This document shows positions 36,260 to 44,582 of a stretch of 64,000 bases of DNA, piece by piece. The stretch lies in contig CAINLR010000017.1 in NCBI GenBank assembly GCA_903850425.1, positions 1-64,000 on the forward strand. Reading direction: 5' to 3'. The stretch's first letter is position 1. Every line of letters starts with the position of its first letter. Made by a program: the position numbers and the translations under genes. The notes below the pieces were generated by a model that was not told where the DNA came from, made no database searches, and saw only the letters and a list, made by a program, of their open reading frames with translations. This DNA is from an uncultured Verrucomicrobia subdivision 3 bacterium. Its GTDB lineage: Bacteria > Verrucomicrobiota > Verrucomicrobiia > Limisphaerales > UBA11358.

Positions 36260-37138
36260 ATGAATACAATGCGAATTGCCGCCGCCCTCTTGCTCTCGCT
36301 GCTCGGCTTCGATGCCTTTGCCCAGAATAAAGTGATTCGACTTTATGACGGCCCGGCTCCGGGTTCAGAGAACTGGAAACAAACTGAGCAGGAAAACCGC
36401 ACCAATCTCTGGCAGACCCCAGTGGTATTTAATGTCGTCAATCCAACCTTGACGGTCTTTCAACCGGAAGTCGGCAAGGCCAATGGCACGGCGGTTGTGA
36501 TCTGTCCGGGCGGCGCATTTTTTGCCTTGTCCATTGACAGCGAAGGCAACGATGTTGCGCGCTGGCTGACCGCGAAGGGAGTTACCTGCTTCGTGCTGAA
36601 ATACCGGTTGGTGGAGTGCAAGACGACCGATCCGACAATCGAAGTCATGACGCGTGGACCGCTCGATGACGTCGTGGCACCCGTGGTCAAACTGGCGCTG
36701 GCCGACGGCAATGCCGCCATCGGCTATCTGCGCAAACACGCGGCGGAATTTGGCGTCAGCCCGGAGCGCATTGGCATCATTGGCTTCTCAGCAGGCGGGA
36801 CGGTGGCTATGTCGGCGGCGTTAAACTATACCGCAGAAACCCGGCCGAACTTCGTGGCTGCCATTTATGCCGCATATAATTGGGCGATCAAGGGCAGCGG
36901 TGTTCCCGCCGATGCGCCGCCTGCGTTTGTGCTGGCAGCCTCCGATGACCCGCTGGGACTGGCGCCACAGAGCGTCACCATTTATCAGGATTGGATCGCC
37001 GCCGGGAAGTCCGCGGAGTTGCACCTCTACTCCAAAGGTGGACATGGTTTCGGCATGAAGCTGCAACACCAACCTTCAGATCAATGGATCGAACGCTTCG
37101 CCGACTGGCTTGAGGTGCGCGGTTTGATGAAGAGGTAG
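36260..37138 (+). CDS. secreted alpha/beta-hydrolase, BD-FAE/acetylesterase-like
   Basis: The 292-residue product has a signal peptide (MNTMRIAAALLLSLLGFDAFA). The family order is seen: NPTLTVFQPEVGKANGTAVV, CPGGAFFALS (oxyanion loop), GIIGFSAGG with nucleophile S177, an aspartate in LAASDDPLG and a histidine in KGGHGFGM. Such enzymes remove acetyl or feruloyl groups from plant or algal polysaccharide. It lies 52 bases after the GH3 gene and is probably co-transcribed. Confidence 0.9.
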   Translation: MNTMRIAAALLLSLLGFDAFAQNKVIRLYDGPAPGSENWKQTEQENRTNLWQTPVVFNVVNPTLTVFQPEVGKANGTAVVICPGGAFFALSIDSEGNDVARWLTAKGVTCFVLKYRLVECKTTDPTIEVMTRGPLDDVVAPVVKLALADGNAAIGYLRKHAAEFGVSPERIGIIGFSAGGTVAMSAALNYTAETRPNFVAAIYAAYNWAIKGSGVPADAPPAFVLAASDDPLGLAPQSVTIYQDWIAAGKSAELHLYSKGGHGFGMKLQHQPSDQWIERFADWLEVRGLMKR

Positions 37139-37415
37139 CGGAGCATGCCAATCATTATGTCTCTCGCTTTGATAGAGCATTCGCCGGAGCGCGGGTCTAT
37201 GACCCGCAGCGGCTTCGTCAATACCAACACTAAGACTTATTTTCAAGATGCATATGGAGCGCGGCTGGGTCGAAGACCAGCCGCAGCCCCCGTTTTGCTG
37301 CCAAGGTTTCCGAGCTATTCACGCGCTGCGGCTGACCCGGCGGGCACCGCCGCGCTCCGCAAACAGAAATTGAAAACACCGCCTGCTCTAACCAACCGAG
37401 TTCACTGACTATACT
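37139..37415. repeat. array of three REP-like palindromes
   Basis: The gap holds three units with head GGAGCGCG, a variable stem and tail CCGCAGC. Copy A is at 37186-37210 (stem CGGGTC/GACCCG), copy B at 37256-37288 (stem CGGCTGG/CCAGCCG), and copy C at 37325-37359 in inverse orientation. Stems differ between copies but stay paired, so the structure and not the exact sequence is kept. The fragment at 10469-10490 belongs to the same family. Confidence 0.8.
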
Positions 37416-38876
37416 ATGAAATCTCTACTCACTCCGATCACCATGGCCCACACCGTCGGGCGGTTAAGTTCCCTGCTGGCCTGTGTGGCGCTAACAAGCG
37501 TCATGCCAGCCATTGCCGCCCCGTCGTCAACGGTGCCCGCCGAAACTCCCAAACAGCACGACGCCCGCATGGAATGGTTTCGCGAGGCGAAGTTCGGGAT
37601 GTTCATCCACTGGGGAGTCTATTCCGTGCCCGCCGGCGAGTGGAACGGCAATACTGATCACGCCGAATGGATCATGGAAACCGCGCATATTCCCGTCAGC
37701 CGCTACGAACAGTTTGCCAAGGAGTTTAACCCGGTGAAGTTCGATGCCAAGGCGTGGGTGAAAACCGCCAAGGACGCTGGCATGAAATATATTGTCATCA
37801 CTTCGAAACATCACGACGGTTTTGGCCTGTGGCCGTCGGCGATGACAGACTGGTGCATTAAGTCCACACCCTTCCAGCGCGATCCGCTGCGCGAACTGGC
37901 CGATGAATGCAAGAAGGCCGGCATCAAATTCTGCCTCTACCATTCCATCATGGACTGGCACAGCTCCGATTGGGGCACGCGCCGCAAATGGAACGACGTC
38001 GCTACCGGCACACCCGACATGGACCGCTATACCGCCTATATGAAGGGTCAACTAAAGGAGCTCGTGACTAACTATCATCCGGGTATATTGTGGTTTGACG
38101 GTGAATGGGAATCGCCGTGGACGCATGAGCGCGGCGTGGATCTCTATGCTTATCTGCGTGCGATGGACCCGAAGCTCATCATCAACAATCGCGTGGGCAA
38201 GGCGCGCGCCGGCATGGAAGGCATGGACGCCGGCAAGGAACGGGTCGGCGACTACGGCACGCCCGAACAACAGATTCCACCGCGCGGTTTTGGTCCGGGG
38301 GTGGATTGGGAAACCTGCATGACGCTCAACAACCATTGGGGCTATAACAGTCACGACAAACAATGGAAATCGCCGGAAACCATCGTTCACAACTTGTGCG
38401 ACATCGCCAGTAAGGGCGGCAATTATCTGCTCAACGTCGGTCCAACCAGCGAAGGACTGATTCCTCAACCGAGCGTGGAACGGCTCGCCGAAGTCGGCGC
38501 GTGGATGAAAGTCAATGGCGCGGCAATCTACGATTGCGGCCCGACGCCGTTCGGTGCCGAAGCGGGCACATTCAGCACGACGGAGAAGGACAAGGAAGGC
38601 AAACCTAAGTTTGTTTCCGCTTGGAATTGGCGCGCGACCACCAAGCCCGGAAAAATTTACGTTGAAATTTTCAACTGGCCGGCGAATGGCAAACTGGAAC
38701 TAGCCGGACTCCAGAGCAAGGTGAAGAAGGCGTATCTGCTGGCCGAACATAAGAAATTGAAAGTAGAGCAGGGCGCTGCGGGAGTAAGTATCGCCTTGCC
38801 CGTCGAAGCGCCGGACAAACTGGCGTCGGTAGTGTGTCTGGAAATTCAAGGCAAGCTTCCCCAAGTGGTGAAATAG
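37416..38876 (+). CDS. alpha-L-fucosidase, GH29, secreted
   Basis: The 486-residue product has a signal peptide (about 1-35). The GH29 barrel starts with WFREAKFGMFIHWGVYSVPAG, followed by KYIVITSKHHDGFGLW, FCLYHSIMDWH and ILWFDGEWES with the probable nucleophile D228. The second half has LLNVGPTSEGLIPQPS, typical of the end of the barrel, and a C-terminal beta-sandwich. It hydrolyses terminal alpha-L-fucose. The next gene starts 10 bases after it. Confidence 0.94.
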   Translation: MKSLLTPITMAHTVGRLSSLLACVALTSVMPAIAAPSSTVPAETPKQHDARMEWFREAKFGMFIHWGVYSVPAGEWNGNTDHAEWIMETAHIPVSRYEQFAKEFNPVKFDAKAWVKTAKDAGMKYIVITSKHHDGFGLWPSAMTDWCIKSTPFQRDPLRELADECKKAGIKFCLYHSIMDWHSSDWGTRRKWNDVATGTPDMDRYTAYMKGQLKELVTNYHPGILWFDGEWESPWTHERGVDLYAYLRAMDPKLIINNRVGKARAGMEGMDAGKERVGDYGTPEQQIPPRGFGPGVDWETCMTLNNHWGYNSHDKQWKSPETIVHNLCDIASKGGNYLLNVGPTSEGLIPQPSVERLAEVGAWMKVNGAAIYDCGPTPFGAEAGTFSTTEKDKEGKPKFVSAWNWRATTKPGKIYVEIFNWPANGKLELAGLQSKVKKAYLLAEHKKLKVEQGAAGVSIALPVEAPDKLASVVCLEIQGKLPQVVK

Positions 38877-38886
38877 CGTTGCAGCT

Positions 38887-41800
38887 ATGAAATGCAACCT
38901 CATGTCAGCGCTGTTTTGCAGAGCAGCGGTGGTTTTGATCAGCTGTTTAGGTTTACTGCCAACGGCTTTGCCGGCGGCTGATCATGCCGACTGGCAAGAG
39001 AAGATGCGGGGCATTATTCCGCAAGGCTACCTGTGCCAGCACACTGACACGCCGATCACCGTGGATGGGAAGTTGGATGACGCCGCCTGGACGAATGCCC
39101 CGTGGACCAGTGATTTCGTGGACATACAGGGTAGTGCCAAAGCTACTCCCCGCTTTCACACTCATGCGAAGCTACTGTGGGACGACGATTATCTCTATGT
39201 CGCCGCCGAACTCCGCGAGCCCCATGTCTGGGCCACGCTTACCAATCACGACGCGGTGATTTTTCAAGATCCTGATTTTGAGGTGTTCATTGATCCGCTC
39301 GCAGAGACTCAGCCCTACTACGAGTTCGAGATGAACGCGCTTAACACGACCTGGGATTTGCGCCTCAATAAACCCTACCAGGATAAAGGCCAAGCGGAAG
39401 ATGCCTGGGAAATTCCTGGAATCAAAACCGCTGTTCACGTCAATGGCACGTTGAATAATCCCGCCGACACCGATCAAGGTTGGACAGTGGAAATCGCGTT
39501 TCCATGGAAAGTCCTCGCCGCCCGCGCCCGTCATGCGGGGCCGCCGATGGAAGGTGAACAGTGGCGTATCAACTTCTCGCGGGTAGAGTGGCAGATTACT
39601 ACCAATGGTGGCTCTTATCAGAAAGTAGCGAATACCCCGGAAGATAACTGGGTCTGGTCGCCGCAAGGAGTTGTGGATATGCATCGCCCGGAAATGTGGG
39701 GCTTGCTTCAATTCACCCGCCGGCCAATCTCCTCAGGCAACTCGGTCGCCGCCATTCCCGGCAAGTATGCGCGGGAGCTAGCCTTGGATGTTTACTACGC
39801 GCAGCGGGACTTTGAGAATAGCCACCACCGCTGGGCCACCAACTTAGTCGAGCTAGGTTGGAACTCGCCGCTTCCAACTGGAGTAGAAGCACCCGTGCTT
39901 GCGCCGACTGCCGATGGCTATGTGTGTGCCGTAGCTTTCAAGGAGGGCGAAGGTCGGCGCGGGTGGCGCGTTCGCGAAGACCGGATGTTGAAACTGGATG
40001 AACCCATGCCTGTGGAGAGCGAAGTCTTTGTCGCTGCCGCCGTGGAGAAGTTCGGCGAACCCGGTCGGCGCGCGGCTTATTTCCTCTTGGATAATATGCC
40101 TGCCGGCGACCGCCGGAGTTTGAGTCGCGAGTTTCTTTTGGAGAATATCGCGCTCGCGTTTCAGGCGCGGAAGAACTTTCCTTGGGCGGCCGCCGTGCCG
40201 GAGCGGATGTTCTTCAATGACGTGTTGCCCTACGCCTCGCTCGACGAGCCGCGTGATCCTTGGCGGGCCGATTTTTTCCAACGCGCCGGCGTCATCATGC
40301 GCGACTGCAAGACCGCCACCGAGGCCGCCCAGGCATTGAATCGCGAACTCTTCAAGCAGCTTAATGTTCACTACAACCTGGCGCGCAAACGCAATAACCA
40401 AAGCCCCAAGGAATCCATCGAGCAAGGCAAGGCGACCTGCACTGGGCTCGCGATTATTCTGGTGGATGCCTGTCGCGCGGTCGGCGTGCCGGCGCGGATT
40501 GTGGGTGTGCCGGAATGGGCGCAGAAGAATGGCAATCATACCTGGGTGGAAATCTGGGACGGCGACTGGTTTTTCACCGGCGCAGATGAATACGATAAAG
40601 CTGGCCTCAACCGCGGCTGGTTCAATGGCGACGCCGCCGTCACGGCGCGCAGCGCGAATCCGATCAATCAAATCTACGCGAGTAGTTGGCGTCGCACAGA
40701 CCAGTATTTTCCGCTTGCCTGGAATCCCGATTCGCACGAAGTCCCGGCAGTGAATGTCTCCGCGCGCTACGCCGCGTTACAAGCTGATTCGAATCCGGCC
40801 GCAAAGGTGGTGCATGTGCGGTTGCTTGCCAAGGCCGACGGTGCCCGCCTAGCTGCCGTTGTGGAACAACGCACGCCCAGCGGCAACTTGCTTGCTCGAG
40901 ATCACACTCGCGCCGGCACCAGCGATCTCAATGACATGCCCGACTTCAAGCTGCCGGATGATATTGCCCGTGTGACGTTCCGTTTTGTGCTGGACGGCGC
41001 GGCACGGGAAAAGTCTGTAATCTGTGCTTCCTGCATGAGTTCGCACACGCTTGACTTTGCGTGGAACGAACTGACGCCAGTGCCCACGAACCTCCTCGCC
41101 GCCGAGTCATGGTTGTCGCGTGCGGCGGCAGAACGAGGGGCGCCGCCGGAACTCACATTTTCAAAAAGCGAAGCGGAGCGGTTTGTGTCGCTGGTGTGGG
41201 ATGACGTTCATAAAGGTAGAGTTGAATCGGTGGCGAAAGAACTTTCTGCGAAGAACATAGAGATTGGCGACAAGTCTCTAAAGTGGATGGAAAAGACTTT
41301 TGGCGACGCGCCGAATGGCAAACATAGTCTCTGGATCACCTTGCACGGTGGTGGCCAGGCGACTAGCGAAGAGAATGACCTGAACTGGAAAGGCTATTAC
41401 GGCCGCTACGAATTTCCTCCCGGCAGCATCAACGTCGCGCCGCGTGCGCCCGCCAATACTTGGAACATGTGGTTTGTGCCGGAAGTGGATGAGTTGTTCG
41501 ACCGGCTAATTGCGGACATGGTTCTGCAACGCGGCGTGGATCCCAATCGCATCTATCTCATCGGTTATTCGGCCGGCGGTGATGGCGTCTATCAACTAGC
41601 CCCGCGACTGGCCGATCGCTTTGCCGCCGCGACGATGTGCGCCGGCCATCCGAACGATGTGACCCCGGAAGGTTTGCGCAATCTGCCGTTCTATCTCTAT
41701 ATGGGCGGGGCCGATGCCGCCTACAATCGCAACGTGGTCGTGCGCGAGTTCAGTGCCAAGATTGACGCTTTGCAGGCGAACGATCCCGCCGGCTACGAGC

Positions 41801-42228
41801 ATCGCCTGACTGTCTATCCCGGGTTGCCGCACAACATGCAGGGCCGCGAAGCCGAAACGATCCCGCGCATGGCGTCGCATCCACGAAACGTCTGGCCCAA
41901 ACGCGTCGTGTGGAAGCAGAGTTCCAGTGCGTTGCATACTCGGTTCTACTGGCTGGAACGTGCCGCTGAGGCCGTGAAGCCTAATGAGGTTTTTGCTGCG
42001 AACGTCGAAGGCCAGACGATCACGCTCGAAACTCCTGCCAGCGGCAGCGTGACGCTGCGCTTGTCCGACGCACTCTTAGATCTGGATCGTCCGGTGCGCG
42101 TCATGGCCGGGGGGCGGGAAATATTTTCGGGCACGGTGACGCGGTCCTTCGCCGCCATCGTGCAGTCATTGAGTGAACGCGCAGACCCGGAGACCGCGGC
42201 CACGGTGCGACTGCCCCTTTCCTGGTGA
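38887..42228 (+). CDS. three-part secreted protein: CBM9-like, transglutaminase-like and esterase-like domains
   Basis: The 1113-residue product has a signal peptide (about 1-31). Residues about 45-275 look like a CBM9 carbohydrate-binding domain (ITVDGKLDDAAWTNAPWT, FEVFIDP, WTVEIAFPWKVL). Residues about 490-600 form a transglutaminase-like core with C518 (KATCTGLAI) and H551 (NHTWVEIWDGDW). The C-terminal part (about 820-1010) is an alpha/beta-hydrolase with IYLIGYSAGGDGVY (S895) and LPHNM (H982), as in polysaccharide or polyhydroxybutyrate-type esterases. A short beta domain ends the protein. I know no characterised enzyme with this order. The position after GH29 suggests glycoconjugate breakdown. 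Confidence 0.8.
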   Translation: MKCNLMSALFCRAAVVLISCLGLLPTALPAADHADWQEKMRGIIPQGYLCQHTDTPITVDGKLDDAAWTNAPWTSDFVDIQGSAKATPRFHTHAKLLWDDDYLYVAAELREPHVWATLTNHDAVIFQDPDFEVFIDPLAETQPYYEFEMNALNTTWDLRLNKPYQDKGQAEDAWEIPGIKTAVHVNGTLNNPADTDQGWTVEIAFPWKVLAARARHAGPPMEGEQWRINFSRVEWQITTNGGSYQKVANTPEDNWVWSPQGVVDMHRPEMWGLLQFTRRPISSGNSVAAIPGKYARELALDVYYAQRDFENSHHRWATNLVELGWNSPLPTGVEAPVLAPTADGYVCAVAFKEGEGRRGWRVREDRMLKLDEPMPVESEVFVAAAVEKFGEPGRRAAYFLLDNMPAGDRRSLSREFLLENIALAFQARKNFPWAAAVPERMFFNDVLPYASLDEPRDPWRADFFQRAGVIMRDCKTATEAAQALNRELFKQLNVHYNLARKRNNQSPKESIEQGKATCTGLAIILVDACRAVGVPARIVGVPEWAQKNGNHTWVEIWDGDWFFTGADEYDKAGLNRGWFNGDAAVTARSANPINQIYASSWRRTDQYFPLAWNPDSHEVPAVNVSARYAALQADSNPAAKVVHVRLLAKADGARLAAVVEQRTPSGNLLARDHTRAGTSDLNDMPDFKLPDDIARVTFRFVLDGAAREKSVICASCMSSHTLDFAWNELTPVPTNLLAAESWLSRAAAERGAPPELTFSKSEAERFVSLVWDDVHKGRVESVAKELSAKNIEIGDKSLKWMEKTFGDAPNGKHSLWITLHGGGQATSEENDLNWKGYYGRYEFPPGSINVAPRAPANTWNMWFVPEVDELFDRLIADMVLQRGVDPNRIYLIGYSAGGDGVYQLAPRLADRFAAATMCAGHPNDVTPEGLRNLPFYLYMGGADAAYNRNVVVREFSAKIDALQANDPAGYEHRLTVYPGLPHNMQGREAETIPRMASHPRNVWPKRVVWKQSSSALHTRFYWLERAAEAVKPNEVFAANVEGQTITLETPASGSVTLRLSDALLDLDRPVRVMAGGREIFSGTVTRSFAAIVQSLSERADPETAATVRLPLSW

Positions 42229-42297
42229 GCTCGGCTGCCACTGGCTTCGTTGGCAAGTCGGTTCCATGATTCTGCGGGACGGCTTACCGATTGACCG

Positions 42298-42326
42298 CCG
42301 TCACCGAATTGTCACATGGTTGTCAC
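42298..42326 (+). promoter_or_regulatory. three PHO-box-like direct repeats before phoB
   Basis: CCGTCAC (42298-42304), TTGTCAC (42309-42315) and TTGTCAC (42320-42326) recur with an 11-bp period and 4-base spacers, the layout of the PhoB operator (CTGTCAT-like repeats). They end 45 bases before the GTG of the PhoB-like gene, so autoregulation is likely. TGAAAT at 42332-42337 could be the -10. Confidence 0.75.
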
Positions 42327-42371
42327 GCAATTGAAATTGTGTGGCGAATTGCCGCCTGCCATCCTGCTGCC

Positions 42372-43052
42372 GTGAAGCTAAGAATTTTAGTCGTGGATGA
42401 TGAACCGGAAGCGGTCGAACTCGTGGAGTTCAATCTCAAGCAGGCCGGTTACGCCGTCAGCACGGCGGCCGACGGCGCGGAGGCGCTCAAAAAGGCACGC
42501 ACGCAAACGCCTGACCTCATCGTGCTCGACGTGATGTTGCCCGAACTGGATGGCTTTGAGATCTGCAAGACGCTGCGGCTCGACGCGGCCACGGCCAAGG
42601 TGCCCATCATCATGCTCACCGCCAAGGCGGCAGAGATTGACCGCGTGCTCGGCCTGGAGCTGGGCGCGGATGATTACCTCACCAAGCCTTTCAGCCCGCG
42701 CGAACTGATGTTGCGCGTGAAGAAGATCCTCGCCCGCTCCCAGCACCAGGAAGAACCCAAGGAACAAATCCGGTTCGGCGAGTTGCTGATTGATTTGCCG
42801 CGGCATTGCGCCAGTTGGAAGGGCCGTGAAATTGAGCTGACCGCGACCGAGTTCAAGCTGCTGACCATTCTCGCCCAGCGGTCGGGCCGCGTGCAATCGC
42901 GCGACCAACTCCTGCGCGACGTGTGGGAATACGACAGCCTGATTGACACGCGCACCGTGGACACCCACATGCGGCGCCTGCGCGAAAAAATCGGCGCGGC
43001 CGCGAATCATCTGGAAACGGTGCGCGGCGTGGGCTATCGCTTTGTGGAGTAA
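42372..43052 (+). CDS. phoB: PhoB-like response regulator
   Basis: The 226-residue protein has a receiver domain (1-115: ILVVDDEPE, phosphoacceptor D53 in LIVLDVMLP, T/K switch LTAKAAE and YLTKPFSPREL) and an OmpR/PhoB winged helix (about 130-224: IELTATEFKLLTILAQRSG, SRDQLLRDVWEYD, VDTHMRRLREKIG, VRGVGYRF). The GTG at 42372 fits the family N-terminus. The PHO-box repeats upstream and the PhoR-like kinase downstream support a phosphate-response role. The pst and phoU genes are not in the window. Confidence 0.9.
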   Translation: MKLRILVVDDEPEAVELVEFNLKQAGYAVSTAADGAEALKKARTQTPDLIVLDVMLPELDGFEICKTLRLDAATAKVPIIMLTAKAAEIDRVLGLELGADDYLTKPFSPRELMLRVKKILARSQHQEEPKEQIRFGELLIDLPRHCASWKGREIELTATEFKLLTILAQRSGRVQSRDQLLRDVWEYDSLIDTRTVDTHMRRLREKIGAAANHLETVRGVGYRFVE

Positions 43053-43061
43053 TCGTCGAAT

Positions 43062-43140
43062 GATGAGGGATGAATGATGAATAAATCATCGCTCTGCTGG
43101 CGCACAATTCACTTCATCATTCGTCCTTCGTAATTCATCC
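43062..43140. repeat. inverted repeat between phoB and phoR
   Basis: A purine-rich arm (43062-43081, GATGAGGGATGAATGATGAA) is largely complementary to a pyrimidine-rich arm (43113-43140, containing TTCATCATTCGTCCTTCG). The loop is about 31 bases and no T-run follows. It fills most of the gap and resembles in style the hairpin between cdsA and dxr. Confidence 0.65.
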
Positions 43141-43147
43141 TTTCCCC

Positions 43148-44314
43148 ATGTGGTTTGCCCTGACATTGATTCTGTCCGCCGCGCTTGTCCACCTTCATTT
43201 CTGGTGGCGCGGCAAGCTGCGGGCGCAGTCGCGGCAGCAGGCGGCGGACTTGGCCGCGGGCCAGCGCCAACAGCAGCAGCAGAGGCTCGACGCCCAAGCG
43301 CAGCAACAAGTTCTGTTCAACTCCATGCTCGAAGGTTTGCTGCTGCTGGATAAGAACCGCCGCATTAATCTCGCCAATCGCGCGTTTAACAACCTCTTTG
43401 GCCTCAAGCTTGAGTTGCGCGGCAAGACCATCTTGGAAGCGCTGCGCGTGCATGAGTTGGAAGCACTCGTCCAACGTGTGGAGGCCGAGGGGCAGGTGTT
43501 GGAACATGAGCTGAAACTCCCGGAGTTCAGCGAGCGCTGGCTGCAGGTGAACGCCGCGGTCATCACCAACGCCGCCGGCGAACGCGAAGGCACGATCCTG
43601 GTGTTCCACGATCTCACGCGCCTCAAACAGCTCGAACGCCAGCGCGAGGAGTTCGTCGCCAACGTCAGCCACGAACTCCGCACGCCGCTCTCGCTCATCA
43701 AGGGCTACGTCGAAACCTTGCTCGATGGCGCGCGCGACAATCCCGAAGTCGCCGAGCGGTTTCTGAAAATCATCGAGCGCAATGCCAACCGGCTCGATTT
43801 ACTGATCCAAGACTTGCTCGCCATTTCCGCGCTGGAGTCCGGCAAGGTGACCTTGGTATTGCAGCCGACGGATTTGCGCCCGCTGGTGGAAAAAGTTTTC
43901 AACGACCTGCATTCGCGCGCGGAAAACAAAGGCGTAAAACTCCTCAACGAACTCCCGGCCCTGACGGCGAAAGCGGATGTGAACCGCGTGGATCAAGTGC
44001 TGGCCAACTTGGTGGACAACGCGATCAAATATGGTCGCGTGCAAGGTTGCGTCTCCGTAGGCGGCGGCGAGACGGGCGACGGCAAACTGGAAATTTTTGT
44101 GCGCGACGATGGGCTGGGCATTCCGACGGCAGCGCTGGACCGCATCTTCGAGAGGTTTTATCGGGTGGACAAGGCGCGTTCGCGCGATCAGGGCGGCACG
44201 GGGCTGGGGCTTTCGATTGTGAAGCACATCGTGCAAAGTCACGGCGGCGAAGTCCGGGCCACCAGCGAACCCGGCAAGGGCGCGACCTTTTTCTTCACGC
44301 TGCCAAAGGCGTGA
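43148..44314 (+). CDS. phoR: PhoR-like sensor histidine kinase
   Basis: The 388-residue protein has one N-terminal transmembrane helix (about 2-20), a glutamine-rich coiled-coil linker (QRQQQQQRLDAQAQQQ), a PAS domain (about 55-160) and a HisKA domain with phosphoacceptor H175 (ANVSHELRTPLS). The catalytic domain has N-box LANLVDNAIKYG, G1 DDGLGIP, F-box IFERFYRV and G2 GGTGLGLSIVKH. It lacks a periplasmic sensor domain, as in E. coli PhoR, which senses through the Pst/PhoU complex. It follows phoB by 95 bases. Confidence 0.9.
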   Translation: MWFALTLILSAALVHLHFWWRGKLRAQSRQQAADLAAGQRQQQQQRLDAQAQQQVLFNSMLEGLLLLDKNRRINLANRAFNNLFGLKLELRGKTILEALRVHELEALVQRVEAEGQVLEHELKLPEFSERWLQVNAAVITNAAGEREGTILVFHDLTRLKQLERQREEFVANVSHELRTPLSLIKGYVETLLDGARDNPEVAERFLKIIERNANRLDLLIQDLLAISALESGKVTLVLQPTDLRPLVEKVFNDLHSRAENKGVKLLNELPALTAKADVNRVDQVLANLVDNAIKYGRVQGCVSVGGGETGDGKLEIFVRDDGLGIPTAALDRIFERFYRVDKARSRDQGGTGLGLSIVKHIVQSHGGEVRATSEPGKGATFFFTLPKA

Positions 44315-44531
44315 GGTTGGTTCGCGCTCGCACTGAATGCAGCCCGCCGCTTTCACGATTTTTCTGGCCGCGCGGCTTCCGTGCTCTTGACCACCCCGCT
44401 TCAGCCTGGTTTTGCGATCCCGGCCAATACCAGAACTGTTTCAAGGGTTTTCGGTGCTGCGTTTTTACCATTGAATCGGTTGGCTGGCCGGGCGTCAGGC
44501 TACCACCCTCGCTGGCGAGTTGCCTCGCAAA

Positions 44532-44559
44532 TTGACAATGACTTTGCTGACGTTAGGAT
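44532..44559 (+). promoter_or_regulatory. candidate sigma-70-type promoter of the sedolisin gene
   Basis: TTGACA (44532-44537) is followed after 16 bases by TAGGAT (44554-44559). It lies 24 bases before ATG 44583, which supports that start over earlier in-frame codons at 44520 or 44538. Confidence 0.4.
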
Positions 44560-44582
44560 TTGACGTAGCGCTTTCGTCGCCG

